Shown: piece by piece, positions 1 to 6,750 of the stretch
How the letters are laid out: each line of letters opens with the position of its first letter
How positions within the stretch are numbered: the stretch's first letter is position 1
Assembly: GCA_021801945.1 (NCBI GenBank)
Contig: JAKABE010000109.1
Coordinates: 1-9,039 of the forward strand
Direction: 5' to 3'
Source: Acidobacteriota bacterium
GTDB taxonomy: Bacteria; Acidobacteriota; Terriglobia; Terriglobales; Acidobacteriaceae
Length of the DNA: 9,039 bases
The notes under the pieces: generated by a model
What the model was told of the DNA's origin: nothing
Seen by the model: only the letters and a program-made list of their open reading frames with translations
Database searches by the model: none
Made by a program: the position numbers and the translations under genes

Positions 1-130
1 GCCGTCTACGTTCTCGATTGTAACATTGAAGGAAACGACTCGGGCCGGCCACAACGCTCTCACCCTCGGCCTTTTCTTATCGCTGCTACACTTGAAAGGA
101 GCGGCAACCTGCGCTTTCCGGCCACCGCGA

Positions 131-146
131 GGGCGGGGTTCCGCCC
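131..146 (+). promoter_or_regulatory. GC-rich leader hairpin before pdxS (weak)
   Basis: GGGCGG (131-136) pairs with CCGCCC (141-146) around a GGTT loop. It sits just upstream of the likely pdxS ribosome binding site GAGGA (152-156). It could modulate translation, but short GC hairpins are frequent by chance in DNA of this composition. The rest of 1-130 holds no gene I can support; an AAGGAG at 96-101 has no in-frame start codon near it. Confidence 0.2.
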
Positions 147-164
147 GCACCGAGGACCAATACC

Positions 165-1178
<1,014 letters not shown>

Positions 1179-1205
1179 GCATTTGCGATGCAGACGGACG
1201 TCATT

Positions 1206-1233
1206 CCGGGGACGCTTCGCGTCCCCGGTTTTT
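1206..1233 (+). terminator. Rho-independent terminator between pdxS and pdxT
   Basis: CCGGGGACGC (1206-1215) pairs perfectly with GCGTCCCCGG (1219-1228) over a TTC loop and is followed at once by TTTTT (1229-1233). This is a textbook intrinsic terminator 27 bases after the pdxS stop. It may end pdxS transcripts or only attenuate read-through into pdxT. Confidence 0.8.
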
Positions 1234-1306
1234 CGTGGTCGCTGCGGTAGCGGAATCTCGATGTTGGGTTTCACGCCCGAAGAAATCGAGATCGAGGAAA
1301 AGAGGA

Positions 1307-1924
1307 TTGAGCCCGCAAGAGAGTAGACCCCGCATCGGCGTGCTCGCCATCCAGGGCGACTATGCCGCCCACGCCGCCGCGCTCGAAGAAGCCGGCGCAG
1401 AGGCTTGCGAGGTGCGCACCCCCGAGGAACTCGATGCCGTCTACGGCCTCATCCTGCCCGGAGGAGAATCCACCACGATGCTCAAGTTCCTGGAGCGCCG
1501 CAACTTCTTCGATCCTCTGCGGGAGTTCTGCGCCGCCCGCCCCGCCTTCGGCACCTGCGCCGGCGCCATCCTGCTGGCCCGCCAGGTGATCAACCCGCCG
1601 CAACGGTCCTTGGGACTGCTGGATGCAACGCTGGAGCGCAACGCTTACGGCCGCCAGATCGATTCCACCATCTTCACCGCGCCGTCGGCTCTCCCCGGCC
1701 CGCCACTGGAGATGATCTTCATCCGCGCCCCGCGCATCGCCTCCATCGGGCCCGGCGTCGAGGCGCTGGCCGTCCGCGACGGCTTCCCGACGCTCGTCCG
1801 CCAGGGTTCGGTCCTGGCCGCCACCTTCCACCCAGAACTCTCGCACGACCGGCGTATCCACCGGCTTTTTCTCCAACTCGTCATCGAATCGAAGCACAAC
1901 CACATCCAAAATAAGCAGAGATGA
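1307..1924 (+). CDS. pdxT: Pyridoxal 5'-phosphate synthase glutaminase subunit PdxT
   Basis: PdxT is the class I glutamine amidotransferase that hydrolyses glutamine and channels ammonia into PdxS. From the chosen TTG start the product is 205 residues, near the family norm of about 190-200. It begins with the typical RIGVLAIQGD strand (9-18). The oxyanion-loop motif PGGES is at 51-55, the nucleophile Cys84 lies in GTCAG, and His175 and Glu177 in FHPEL complete the triad. TTG at 1307 was chosen because GAGGA (1294-1298) lies eight bases upstream and the conserved N-terminus follows directly. A GTG at 1235 would add 24 basic, unconserved residues and lies right behind the terminator. The intergenic terminator suggests pdxT may have its own promoter or depend on read-through. 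The function is firm; the start is less so. Confidence 0.93.
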   Translation: MSPQESRPRIGVLAIQGDYAAHAAALEEAGAEACEVRTPEELDAVYGLILPGGESTTMLKFLERRNFFDPLREFCAARPAFGTCAGAILLARQVINPPQRSLGLLDATLERNAYGRQIDSTIFTAPSALPGPPLEMIFIRAPRIASIGPGVEALAVRDGFPTLVRQGSVLAATFHPELSHDRRIHRLFLQLVIESKHNHIQNKQR

Positions 1925-1925
1925 A

Positions 1926-1954
1926 CCGGATCCCCACTCCGGAACTTTTCCCTT
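1926..1954 (+). terminator. Possible weak terminator after pdxT
   Basis: CCGGA (1926-1930) pairs with TCCGG (1938-1942) around a 7-base loop, followed by a T-rich tail (TTTTCCCTTT from 1946). The stem has only five pairs, so termination would be partial at best. The rest of the 131-base gap to the next gene shows no clear promoter. Confidence 0.3.
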
Positions 1955-2055
1955 TATTGCATGAAATCCTCTTCCATCCTTCCCGGCATCTGCAGTCGAT
2001 TTCAAGTGCGTCGAACGCCAAGTGCGCGTAATCTGATTTCACCAAGAGGCGCCTT

Positions 2056-2820
2056 ATGCCTTCCACTTTTTACCCGACCCCGGTCGATACGGAAAGGAAA
2101 TCCCCAGGAATCGGCGGCAAACCGCCGGTCGACCGTCGTCCCACGGGCGGCGGAGGCGGCGGGGGCGACGACGACTGGAAAAATGCCCGTCGCGGGCCGC
2201 GCGAGCTGCTGAACAAGGTCCGTGCCTTTGTTTTCTGCGCTCTCACCGGCGACATGATGTTCTTTGTGGTGCTGGTGGTTCTCTTCTATGCCCGCCAGGC
2301 CGGAACCCACCTCGACCCCCGCACTCTCCGCGAAGTGGGCGACTGGCATCCGGTCATGATGCCCCCGATTCTCTTCCTCAATTCAGCCATTCTCATGGTC
2401 AGCATTCTCACCATGGAGCTGGCGCGCTTTCATATTTTCCACGAAATCGATGTTCTGGAGGAATGGCTCGGCCTCGGCCGTCCGGCTTTGCGCCGCACCC
2501 TCCCCTGGCTGGCCGCTACGCTGATCCTCGGCGTCCTGTTCCTGGTCGGCCAGGCCATCGCCTGGAGGCAGCTCACGGCCGAAGGCTTCGCGTTCAATCG
2601 CAACTCCACCCCAGCCAGCTATTTCTTCTATGTGATCACCGGGCTGCATGCGGCCCACCTGGCCTTTGGCATCCTCGCTCTGGTGCTCTGCCTGTTCGCT
2701 CTGCACTGGCTCAAGCGCGTCGAGCACCGTCAGATCGCCGTGGACTCGGCCGCCTGGTTCTGGCATGCCATGGGCTTGGCCTGGCTCTTCCTGTTCGCGG
2801 TGCTCACCTTCGGACAGTGA
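2056..2820 (+). CDS. Heme-copper oxidase subunit III (cytochrome c oxidase subunit III family)
   Basis: This is a subunit III protein of the aa3/bo3-type terminal oxidases, an integral membrane subunit that stabilises the catalytic subunit I. The 254-residue product has five hydrophobic helices at about 57-79, 99-120, 149-169, 188-216 and 233-252, the five-helix layout also found in quinol oxidase subunit III. Family signatures are TMELARFHIF (119-128), GLHAAH (196-201) and WFWHAMGLAWLFLF (234-247). Residues 1-55 are a hydrophilic extension containing seven glycines and three aspartates in a row (31-40). The ATG follows AAGAGG (2044-2049) at good spacing. No subunit I, II or IV gene lies within the window on either side. 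Whether it belongs to a cytochrome c or a quinol oxidase cannot be told from this subunit alone, so I give no gene symbol. Confidence 0.9.
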   Translation: MPSTFYPTPVDTERKSPGIGGKPPVDRRPTGGGGGGGDDDWKNARRGPRELLNKVRAFVFCALTGDMMFFVVLVVLFYARQAGTHLDPRTLREVGDWHPVMMPPILFLNSAILMVSILTMELARFHIFHEIDVLEEWLGLGRPALRRTLPWLAATLILGVLFLVGQAIAWRQLTAEGFAFNRNSTPASYFFYVITGLHAAHLAFGILALVLCLFALHWLKRVEHRQIAVDSAAWFWHAMGLAWLFLFAVLTFGQ

Positions 2821-2852
2821 AAGGAAGCTGCCCCTCCCCAATTCGAAATGCC

Positions 2853-2875
2853 TGTCGGTCGGCGCCTGACCGGCA
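2853..2875 (+). other. Hairpin after oxidase subunit III
   Basis: TGTCGGTC (2853-2860) pairs with GACCGGCA (2868-2875), seven Watson-Crick pairs plus one U-G, over a 7-base loop. There is no T-run after it, so it is not a standard intrinsic terminator. It could protect the 3' end of the upstream mRNA. Confidence 0.35.
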
Positions 2876-2908
2876 TGGCATGTGACGCCTGACCGGCATG
2901 GCATGTGA
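2863..2908. repeat. Perfect 23-bp tandem direct repeat (two units)
   Basis: Bases 2863-2885 and 2886-2908 are identical and adjacent. Each unit begins CGCCTGACCGG and ends GGCATGTGA, so the motif TGTGA recurs 23 bases apart, close to two helical turns. It lies directly upstream of the FNR/CRP-type dyad. It may be a duplicated binding site or a simple slippage duplication. Confidence 0.9.
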
Positions 2909-2909
2909 A

Positions 2910-2923
2910 GTGATGCGGATCAC
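2910..2923. promoter_or_regulatory. FNR/CRP-family-like operator dyad
   Basis: GTGAT-GCGG-ATCAC is a perfect inverted repeat with the TGAT-N4-ATCA core shared by FNR/FixK-type sites (family consensus TTGAT-N4-ATCAA). A second perfect dyad, CACAC-CCC-GTGTG (2921-2933), overlaps its right edge. The centre of the first dyad is about 41.5 bases upstream of the start expected from the TATATA box at 2947-2952. The regulator is not encoded here, so the call rests on pattern and position only. Confidence 0.4.
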
Positions 2924-2946
2924 ACCCCGTGTGCACGCCGGCAATT

Positions 2947-2952
2947 TATATA
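2947..2952 (+). promoter_or_regulatory. Candidate -10 element (TATATA) of a class II activated promoter
   Basis: TATATA lies in an AT-rich run (2943-2954) that stands out in GC-rich surroundings. No good -35 hexamer precedes it; the FNR/CRP-like dyad occupies that place, as in class II activator-dependent promoters. A transcript would start near 2958 and run into nuoA with a leader of about 210 bases. Confidence 0.35.
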
Positions 2953-3063
2953 TAGCTCAGAAAAAAAAGAGTTTCTTCAGGGCCAGCCTCTCAGAAAGAG
3001 GTTTGCGTCTAAAACGGCGCAGTTTCTGTGTTTTCCGGCCTGTCTTTGCATGGCCTGCGCGCC

Positions 3064-3092
3064 TTGACTGGACGAGGCTGAAAACCTAATCT
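3064..3092 (+). promoter_or_regulatory. Candidate sigma70-type promoter for nuoA
   Basis: TTGACT (3064-3069, five of six consensus bases) is followed after exactly 17 bases by TAATCT (3087-3092), which keeps the key T, A and final T of TATAAT. Transcription would begin near 3099, giving a leader of about 73 bases before the nuoA ATG at 3172. Confidence 0.45.
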
Positions 3093-3171
3093 CAAACTAG
3101 GCCCTTCGACTGAGACGTTCGCTGTCGCCCTCGGGGCTGATGTTGCAAAGATAACATTGAGCTGGACGGCG

Positions 3172-3573
3172 ATGGTCCCATACCACTGGCAATATCTTCC
3201 GCTTCTGCTGCAGGTCGCATTCGCGCTGGTGATGGGCGTGGGCATGGTCACGGCCTCGTGGTTCGTCGGCCGTCACCGCAATACCCGCGTCAAGCTCTCC
3301 ACGTATGAGAGTGGCATCGAGGCAGTCGGCGATACGCGCGGCAGCTTCAGCGTCCGCTTTTACATGGTGGCCGTGGTCTTTATCCTGTTCGACGTGGAAG
3401 CGGTCTTCCTCATGCCCTGGGCTATTATCTACCGGCAGTTACCCCACATCACCGGCTCCAGGCTGTTCGGCTTCTGGGAGATGCTGGTCTATCTCGGCTT
3501 TGTAGCCGTGGCTCTTTACTACATAGTGCGCAAAGGCGTCCTCAACTGGAGTCAGGACAAGGCGGATCTCTGA
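3172..3573 (+). CDS. nuoA: NADH-quinone oxidoreductase subunit A
   Basis: NuoA (ND3 homologue) is a small membrane subunit of complex I whose loop between helices 1 and 2 lies next to the quinone channel. The 133-residue product has three membrane helices at about 8-31, 62-86 and 99-120. It shows the family signature YESG (45-48), then G-x2-R, VRFY (61-64), FDVE (73-76) with its membrane glutamate, and PWA (82-84). The ATG at 3172 was chosen, with a weak GGA at 3164-3166. An in-frame TTG at 3157 would add five residues and has no better ribosome binding site, so the start is uncertain. It is the first gene of the nuo cluster, after a long control region. The next gene is nuoC, not nuoB. Its last codons lie in a direct repeat copied just before nuoC. 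Confidence 0.94.
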   Translation: MVPYHWQYLPLLLQVAFALVMGVGMVTASWFVGRHRNTRVKLSTYESGIEAVGDTRGSFSVRFYMVAVVFILFDVEAVFLMPWAIIYRQLPHITGSRLFGFWEMLVYLGFVAVALYYIVRKGVLNWSQDKADL

Positions 3574-3634
3574 CGCACAACTCTGTGACGACGCAGATCC
3601 TCGAAAACGCGGTTTATCGACAAGGCGGATTTCT
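3556..3634. repeat. Imperfect direct repeat at the nuoA-nuoC junction
   Basis: GACAAGGCGGATCTCT (3556-3571) recurs as GACAAGGCGGATTTCT (3619-3634), 15 of 16 bases identical. The copies are 63 bases apart and so in the same reading phase. Both are followed within a few bases by TGACGCA (3571-3577 and 3639-3645). The second copy supplies the AAGGCGG in front of the nuoC start. It sits exactly where nuoB would be expected. Confidence 0.75.
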
Positions 3635-3637
3635 CGG

Positions 3638-4138
3638 ATGACGCAACCAAACACACTGCTGGGCAAAGAGGCGGTCCTCGACGGGCTGCCCGATCACCCG
3701 GCGGTGAAAGCGATGCAGAACTGGAACCCCGAAGCGCTCGTCGACGCGAAGTACGACCGCGGCGAACTCACCGTCACCATTCCCCCCGAGCTGATTCGCA
3801 CCGCCTGTAGGACCATGCAGGCCGCCGGCTACAACTTCTTCGACGACGTGACCGCAGTGGACTGGCATCCCGCAACACCCCGTTTCCAGTTGAGCTATCA
3901 CCTGCTTTCGCATCAGTACCGCCAGTACATCCGGCTGCGCGTGATGGTCGGCGAACCCGATCCCTCGGTTCCTTCCATTACTCCGGTGTGGCCGGCTGCC
4001 AATTTCTTCGAGCGCGAGATCTTCGATCTGTTCGGCATCCGCTTCGAAGAGCATCCCGATCTGCGCCGCATCATGATGCCCGACGACTGGAAGGGGCATC
4101 CCCTGCGCAAAGACTATCCCGTGGAGGGATACCGCTGA
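3638..4138 (+). CDS. nuoC: NADH-quinone oxidoreductase subunit C (30 kDa subunit)
   Basis: NuoC is a peripheral-arm subunit of complex I that packs against NuoD and NuoB; it has no cofactor. The 166-residue product has the usual alpha/beta domain and a near-perfect C-terminal family signature: FEREIFDLFGIRF (124-136), EHPDLRRIMMPDDW (138-151) and PLRKDYPVEGYR (155-166). It is the stand-alone form, not fused to NuoD as in Escherichia coli. The ATG at 3638 follows AAGGCGG (3622-3628). Its stop overlaps the nuoD start (TGATG), which implies translational coupling. The 64 bases before it contain no remnant of nuoB that I can recognise in any frame. Confidence 0.96.
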   Translation: MTQPNTLLGKEAVLDGLPDHPAVKAMQNWNPEALVDAKYDRGELTVTIPPELIRTACRTMQAAGYNFFDDVTAVDWHPATPRFQLSYHLLSHQYRQYIRLRVMVGEPDPSVPSITPVWPAANFFEREIFDLFGIRFEEHPDLRRIMMPDDWKGHPLRKDYPVEGYR

Positions 4139-5358
4139 TGGGCACCAGTTCACCCGGCTCTGCCGTTCTCACGCCGGAGATCACCAACCTCGGCGGCCAG
4201 CACATGGTCCTGAACATGGGCCCGCAGCATCCCGCCACGCACGGTGTGCTGCGCCTGGTGGTTGAAATCGACGGCGAGACCATCGTCCATGTGCGGCCTG
4301 AGATCGGTTACCTGCACACCGGCATCGAGAAGACCTGCGAAGCCAAGTTCTATCAGCAGGTCATTCCACTCACCGACCGCATCAACTACCTCGACCCGCT
4401 CTCGAACAACCTCTGCTACTGCCTGGCGGTCGAGAAGCTCCTCGATCTCGAGATTCCCGAACGCGCGCAGTGGATTCGCGTCCTGCTCACCGAACTCAGC
4501 CGCCTCAACTCGCACCTTATATGGCTGGGCACGCACGCCATGGACATCGGCGCGCTCACAGTATTTCTCTACACCTTTCGCGAGCGCGAAGATATCCTGC
4601 GTCTGTTTGAGGCCGTCGCTGGCCAGCGCATGATGACCAGTTACTTCCGCATCGGCGGTCTCGCCATGGAGCCGCCCCTCGACTGGTTGGATCGCGTGCA
4701 GGCCTTCATCAACACTCTTCCCGAAAAGATCGACGAGTACTCCAACCTTCTTACCGGCAACCCCATTTTCATGAACCGGCTCAAGGGCGTGGGCTACCTT
4801 TCGCCGCAGGACGCCATCGCTCTCGGCGTCACTGGACCGCCGCTGCGCGCCTCCGGCATCGACTGGGACCTGCGGCGCGACATGCCCTACTCGAGTTATG
4901 AGAAATTCCATTTCAATGTGCCCACCTCAACGGCCGGCGACACCTGGGCGCGGTATGAAGTACGCCTGATCGAAATGCGCGAGAGCGTCAAGATCGTCCA
5001 GCAGGCGCTCGACGGCATGCCCGGCGGCCCCGTGAAGGCCAATGCGCCCAAGATCGTCCTGCCCGACCGCGAAAAGATGAAAACCCAGATGGAGGCGCTG
5101 ATCCATCACTTCAAAATCGTCACCGAAGGTTTTCCGGTTCCGGCCGGCGAGGTCTATCAGGCCATCGAGTGCGGCCACGGGCAGACCGGCTATTACGTCG
5201 TGGCCGACGGCACCGCCAAGCCGTATCGCGTACACATGCGCTATCCGTCCTTTGCCACCTTGCAGGCGCTCGAAACCATGGCCAAAGGCCGCCTGATCGC
5301 GGACCTGGTGGCCGTGATTGGTTCCATCGATATTGTGCTGGGAGAAATCGACCGGTAA
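4138..5358 (+). CDS. nuoD: NADH-quinone oxidoreductase subunit D (49 kDa subunit)
   Basis: NuoD is the large subunit of the quinone-reducing module and forms most of the quinone pocket together with NuoB. From the ATG at 4138 the product is 406 residues, normal for the family. Signatures are GPQHPATHG (28-36), whose histidines line the quinone site, RPEIGYLHTGIEK (53-65), the DRINYLDPLSNN stretch (80-91), WDLRRDMPYSSYE in the second half, and the C-terminal IGSIDIVLGEIDR. The frame stays open upstream to 3988, but the start at 4138 is supported by GGAGGG (4123-4128), the TGATG overlap with nuoC and the family length. Its partner NuoB is not encoded beside it. After it come two unrecognised genes before nuoE. 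Confidence 0.97.
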   Translation: MGTSSPGSAVLTPEITNLGGQHMVLNMGPQHPATHGVLRLVVEIDGETIVHVRPEIGYLHTGIEKTCEAKFYQQVIPLTDRINYLDPLSNNLCYCLAVEKLLDLEIPERAQWIRVLLTELSRLNSHLIWLGTHAMDIGALTVFLYTFREREDILRLFEAVAGQRMMTSYFRIGGLAMEPPLDWLDRVQAFINTLPEKIDEYSNLLTGNPIFMNRLKGVGYLSPQDAIALGVTGPPLRASGIDWDLRRDMPYSSYEKFHFNVPTSTAGDTWARYEVRLIEMRESVKIVQQALDGMPGGPVKANAPKIVLPDREKMKTQMEALIHHFKIVTEGFPVPAGEVYQAIECGHGQTGYYVVADGTAKPYRVHMRYPSFATLQALETMAKGRLIADLVAVIGSIDIVLGEIDR

Positions 5359-5373
5359 CAGCCGAGGTTTTCC

Positions 5374-5868
5374 ATGCCCGATTACGGAAAGCTCATCGAC
5401 GAGGAAAAACAGAAACAGGATTCGGCCATCGCCGCCGCCGACGCGCAGCGGGCGCGCGACATCGAGATGGTGGCCTTTTTCAGAGAGGTGGAAATCGAGT
5501 TGGGCGTGGAAATGGCCAAGGCGAATGTGGAATTGAAGAAACGCGCCGCGCCCTCCCTCTTCGGCCCTTTCCGCCCGATTCCCGATCAGGAAAAAATCGA
5601 ACTCGCCTTTGGCCTTCGCAGTCCCTGCTGCCGGCTCACGCTCCACAACACCGATCCGCTCGCCGGCGTTTCTGCAATCCGCGTCGAGCTGATCGAGCAA
5701 TCGGGCAACACGATAGCACGGACACATTTTGTGATCGAAGGCGCCCTCGGCCATTTGAAAGCCTGCCGCTCGCCGGTCGAGGGCTTTCCCGATCGATCGT
5801 CGCAGTTGACGCCCTCGGAGATCGCGCAGGAAGTTGTTTGCGCCATTATCCGCAGCCGTTTCGTATAA
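5374..5868 (+). CDS. Hypothetical protein between nuoD and nuoE (164 aa)
   Basis: I do not recognise this family. The 164-residue product is soluble, with no signal peptide or membrane segment. Residues 8-57 are charged and helix-prone (many E, K, A, Q), including VAFFREVEIELGVEMAK (33-49). After a proline-rich linker (60-70), residues about 74-125 look like a beta-rich domain containing a CC pair (85-86). A final helix, PSEIAQEVVCAIIR (147-160), ends the protein. The ATG follows GAGG (5364-5367) and lies 15 bases after nuoD; the next gene begins 24 bases later. The spacing and strand place it in the nuo operon, so a role in complex I assembly or as an accessory subunit is possible, but only by position. 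Codon use and GC look like the neighbours. That it is a real gene is likely; its function is unknown. Confidence 0.7.
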   Translation: MPDYGKLIDEEKQKQDSAIAAADAQRARDIEMVAFFREVEIELGVEMAKANVELKKRAAPSLFGPFRPIPDQEKIELAFGLRSPCCRLTLHNTDPLAGVSAIRVELIEQSGNTIARTHFVIEGALGHLKACRSPVEGFPDRSSQLTPSEIAQEVVCAIIRSRFV

Positions 5869-5892
5869 CCACGAACCACGAGGGACCTCACT

Positions 5893-6240
5893 TTGCACCA
5901 GTCCGCGCCAGCCATTCAAGACGCGCACCTCTATGCGGAGCTATGGGTCTCTCTCGCCTCGCTTTTGTGCAGCTATACCGCCGCGCACGGGCTCAACGGC
6001 AACCGCCAGGCCACGGTCGAACTCGGCGAAAAAAGAATCGTTGTCCGCCACGCGGAAAAATGGCTGTCCCTCGCGCGCACCGGCGCACAGGTCGCCTGGA
6101 CGCGCGAAAATGGAAGCGGGGGAATGTTGGAATTCACTCAGGATGGCCGGCTGCGCACAACCGCCCGTGCAGACGCAGCGGCCCAGGAGGAAGAACTCGA
6201 TATGGCCGCCGAAGCCTGGGCCAGAGAGTTGATGCAATGA
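5893..6240 (+). CDS. Hypothetical protein translationally coupled to nuoE (115 aa)
   Basis: I do not recognise this family. The 115-residue product starts at TTG (5893), seven bases after a strong GAGGGA (5880-5885); no ATG is available in frame near the front. Residues 11-35 form a helix (LYAELWVSLASLLCSYTAAHG). Residues about 40-90 look like alternating beta strands (RQATVELGEKRIVVRH, then WLSLARTG, QVAWTREN and GGMLEFTQDGRL). A closing acidic helix runs 96-114 (EEELDMAAEAWAREL). Its stop overlaps the nuoE ATG in an ATGA tetranucleotide, the tightest coupling in the operon, so it is probably made in step with NuoE. It resembles the preceding hypothetical protein only in overall plan, a beta region closed by a helix; I see no clear sequence homology. 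Confidence 0.65.
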   Translation: MHQSAPAIQDAHLYAELWVSLASLLCSYTAAHGLNGNRQATVELGEKRIVVRHAEKWLSLARTGAQVAWTRENGSGGMLEFTQDGRLRTTARADAAAQEEELDMAAEAWARELMQ

Positions 6241-6749
6241 CCGCTGAAACCATGTCGATCTTTTCGCCCGCGTTGGCCGCCCGCTTCGATGCGCTCGCCC
6301 AGAAGTATCCCGTCAAGCGCTCCGCTCTCATCCCCATGCTGCTCTACGCCCAGGACGAGGCCGGCTATCTCTCCGACGCAGTCATCGCTGAAATCGCTCG
6401 CCGGCTCGGGCTCACCGAACTCGATGTGCGCAACGTGGCCAGTTATTATTCCATGCTCCGCTTCAAACCTGCGGGCCGCTACAACATCCAAGTCTGCACG
6501 AACATCTGCTGCATGTTGCGCGGAGCCTACGACGTGTTCGACCGCTTCAAGCAAGAACTGCACATCGGCCACAAGGGCATCACGCCCGACTGCCTCTTCT
6601 CGCTCGAGGAGGTCGAGTGCATCGGCGCCTGCTCCTGGGGACCGGCCATCCAGGTCAACTACGACTTCCACGACGAACTCAACCCCGATCACGTACCCGG
6701 CATTCTGGACGGCTATCGCGGCATAGCGCGGTCAGAAGGGAGCCGCTAG
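6237..6749 (+). CDS. nuoE: NADH-quinone oxidoreductase subunit E (24 kDa, 2Fe-2S)
   Basis: NuoE carries the [2Fe-2S] cluster N1a in the NADH-oxidising module and binds NuoF. The 170-residue product has an N-terminal helical bundle (about 10-75: KRSALIPMLLYAQDEAGYL, then LDVRNVASYYSML). A thioredoxin-like ferredoxin domain follows, with ligands Cys87 and Cys92 (C-x4-C in VCTNICC) and Cys128 and Cys132 (C-x3-C in ECIGAC). The ATG at 6237 overlaps the stop of the preceding gene as ATGA; an ATG at 6252 would drop five residues. The same frame is open far upstream to 5169, but that stretch translates to arginine- and proline-rich shadow sequence and is not part of the protein. nuoF follows after one base. 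Confidence 0.96.
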   Translation: MTAETMSIFSPALAARFDALAQKYPVKRSALIPMLLYAQDEAGYLSDAVIAEIARRLGLTELDVRNVASYYSMLRFKPAGRYNIQVCTNICCMLRGAYDVFDRFKQELHIGHKGITPDCLFSLEEVECIGACSWGPAIQVNYDFHDELNPDHVPGILDGYRGIARSEGSR

Positions 6750-6750
6750 C

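Larger units (their letters stand above)
2821..3156. other. Non-coding region between oxidase subunit III and nuoA
   Basis: No convincing gene lies in these 336 bases on either strand; the short open frames lack recognisable content and ribosome binding sites. The region instead holds a tandem 23-bp duplication, overlapping dyads, an AT-rich TATATA stretch and a sigma70-like promoter, each listed separately. It looks like the control region of the nuo operon. Confidence 0.7.

Noticed and set aside
1271..2005. Long minus-strand open frame opposite pdxT
   Set aside because: It mirrors pdxT, whose catalytic triad is plain on the + strand.
2904..2924. TGTGA and TCACA as a standard CRP site
   Set aside because: The half-sites are 11 bases apart instead of 6; the TGAT-N4-ATCA dyad inside is the better reading.
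2987..3001. Small hairpin CCTCT/AGAGG as a terminator or riboswitch part
   Set aside because: It has only five pairs and no T-run, and no known riboswitch core is visible around it.
2898..3089. 63-codon + strand open frame in the region before nuoA
   Set aside because: It has no ribosome binding site or recognisable content and crosses the candidate promoter elements.
3988..4137. Upstream extension of nuoD to 3988
   Set aside because: It overlaps the conserved C-terminus of nuoC; the ATG at 4138 has a good ribosome binding site and gives the normal length.
4927..5928. Minus-strand open frame of 333 codons
   Set aside because: It lies opposite the nuoD 3' end and the next gene; nuoD identity is certain, and long antisense frames are common in GC-rich DNA.
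5169..6236. Upstream extension of the nuoE frame by 356 codons
   Set aside because: The stretch is arginine- and proline-rich, overlaps the nuoD end and two better frames, and would make NuoE three times its normal length.
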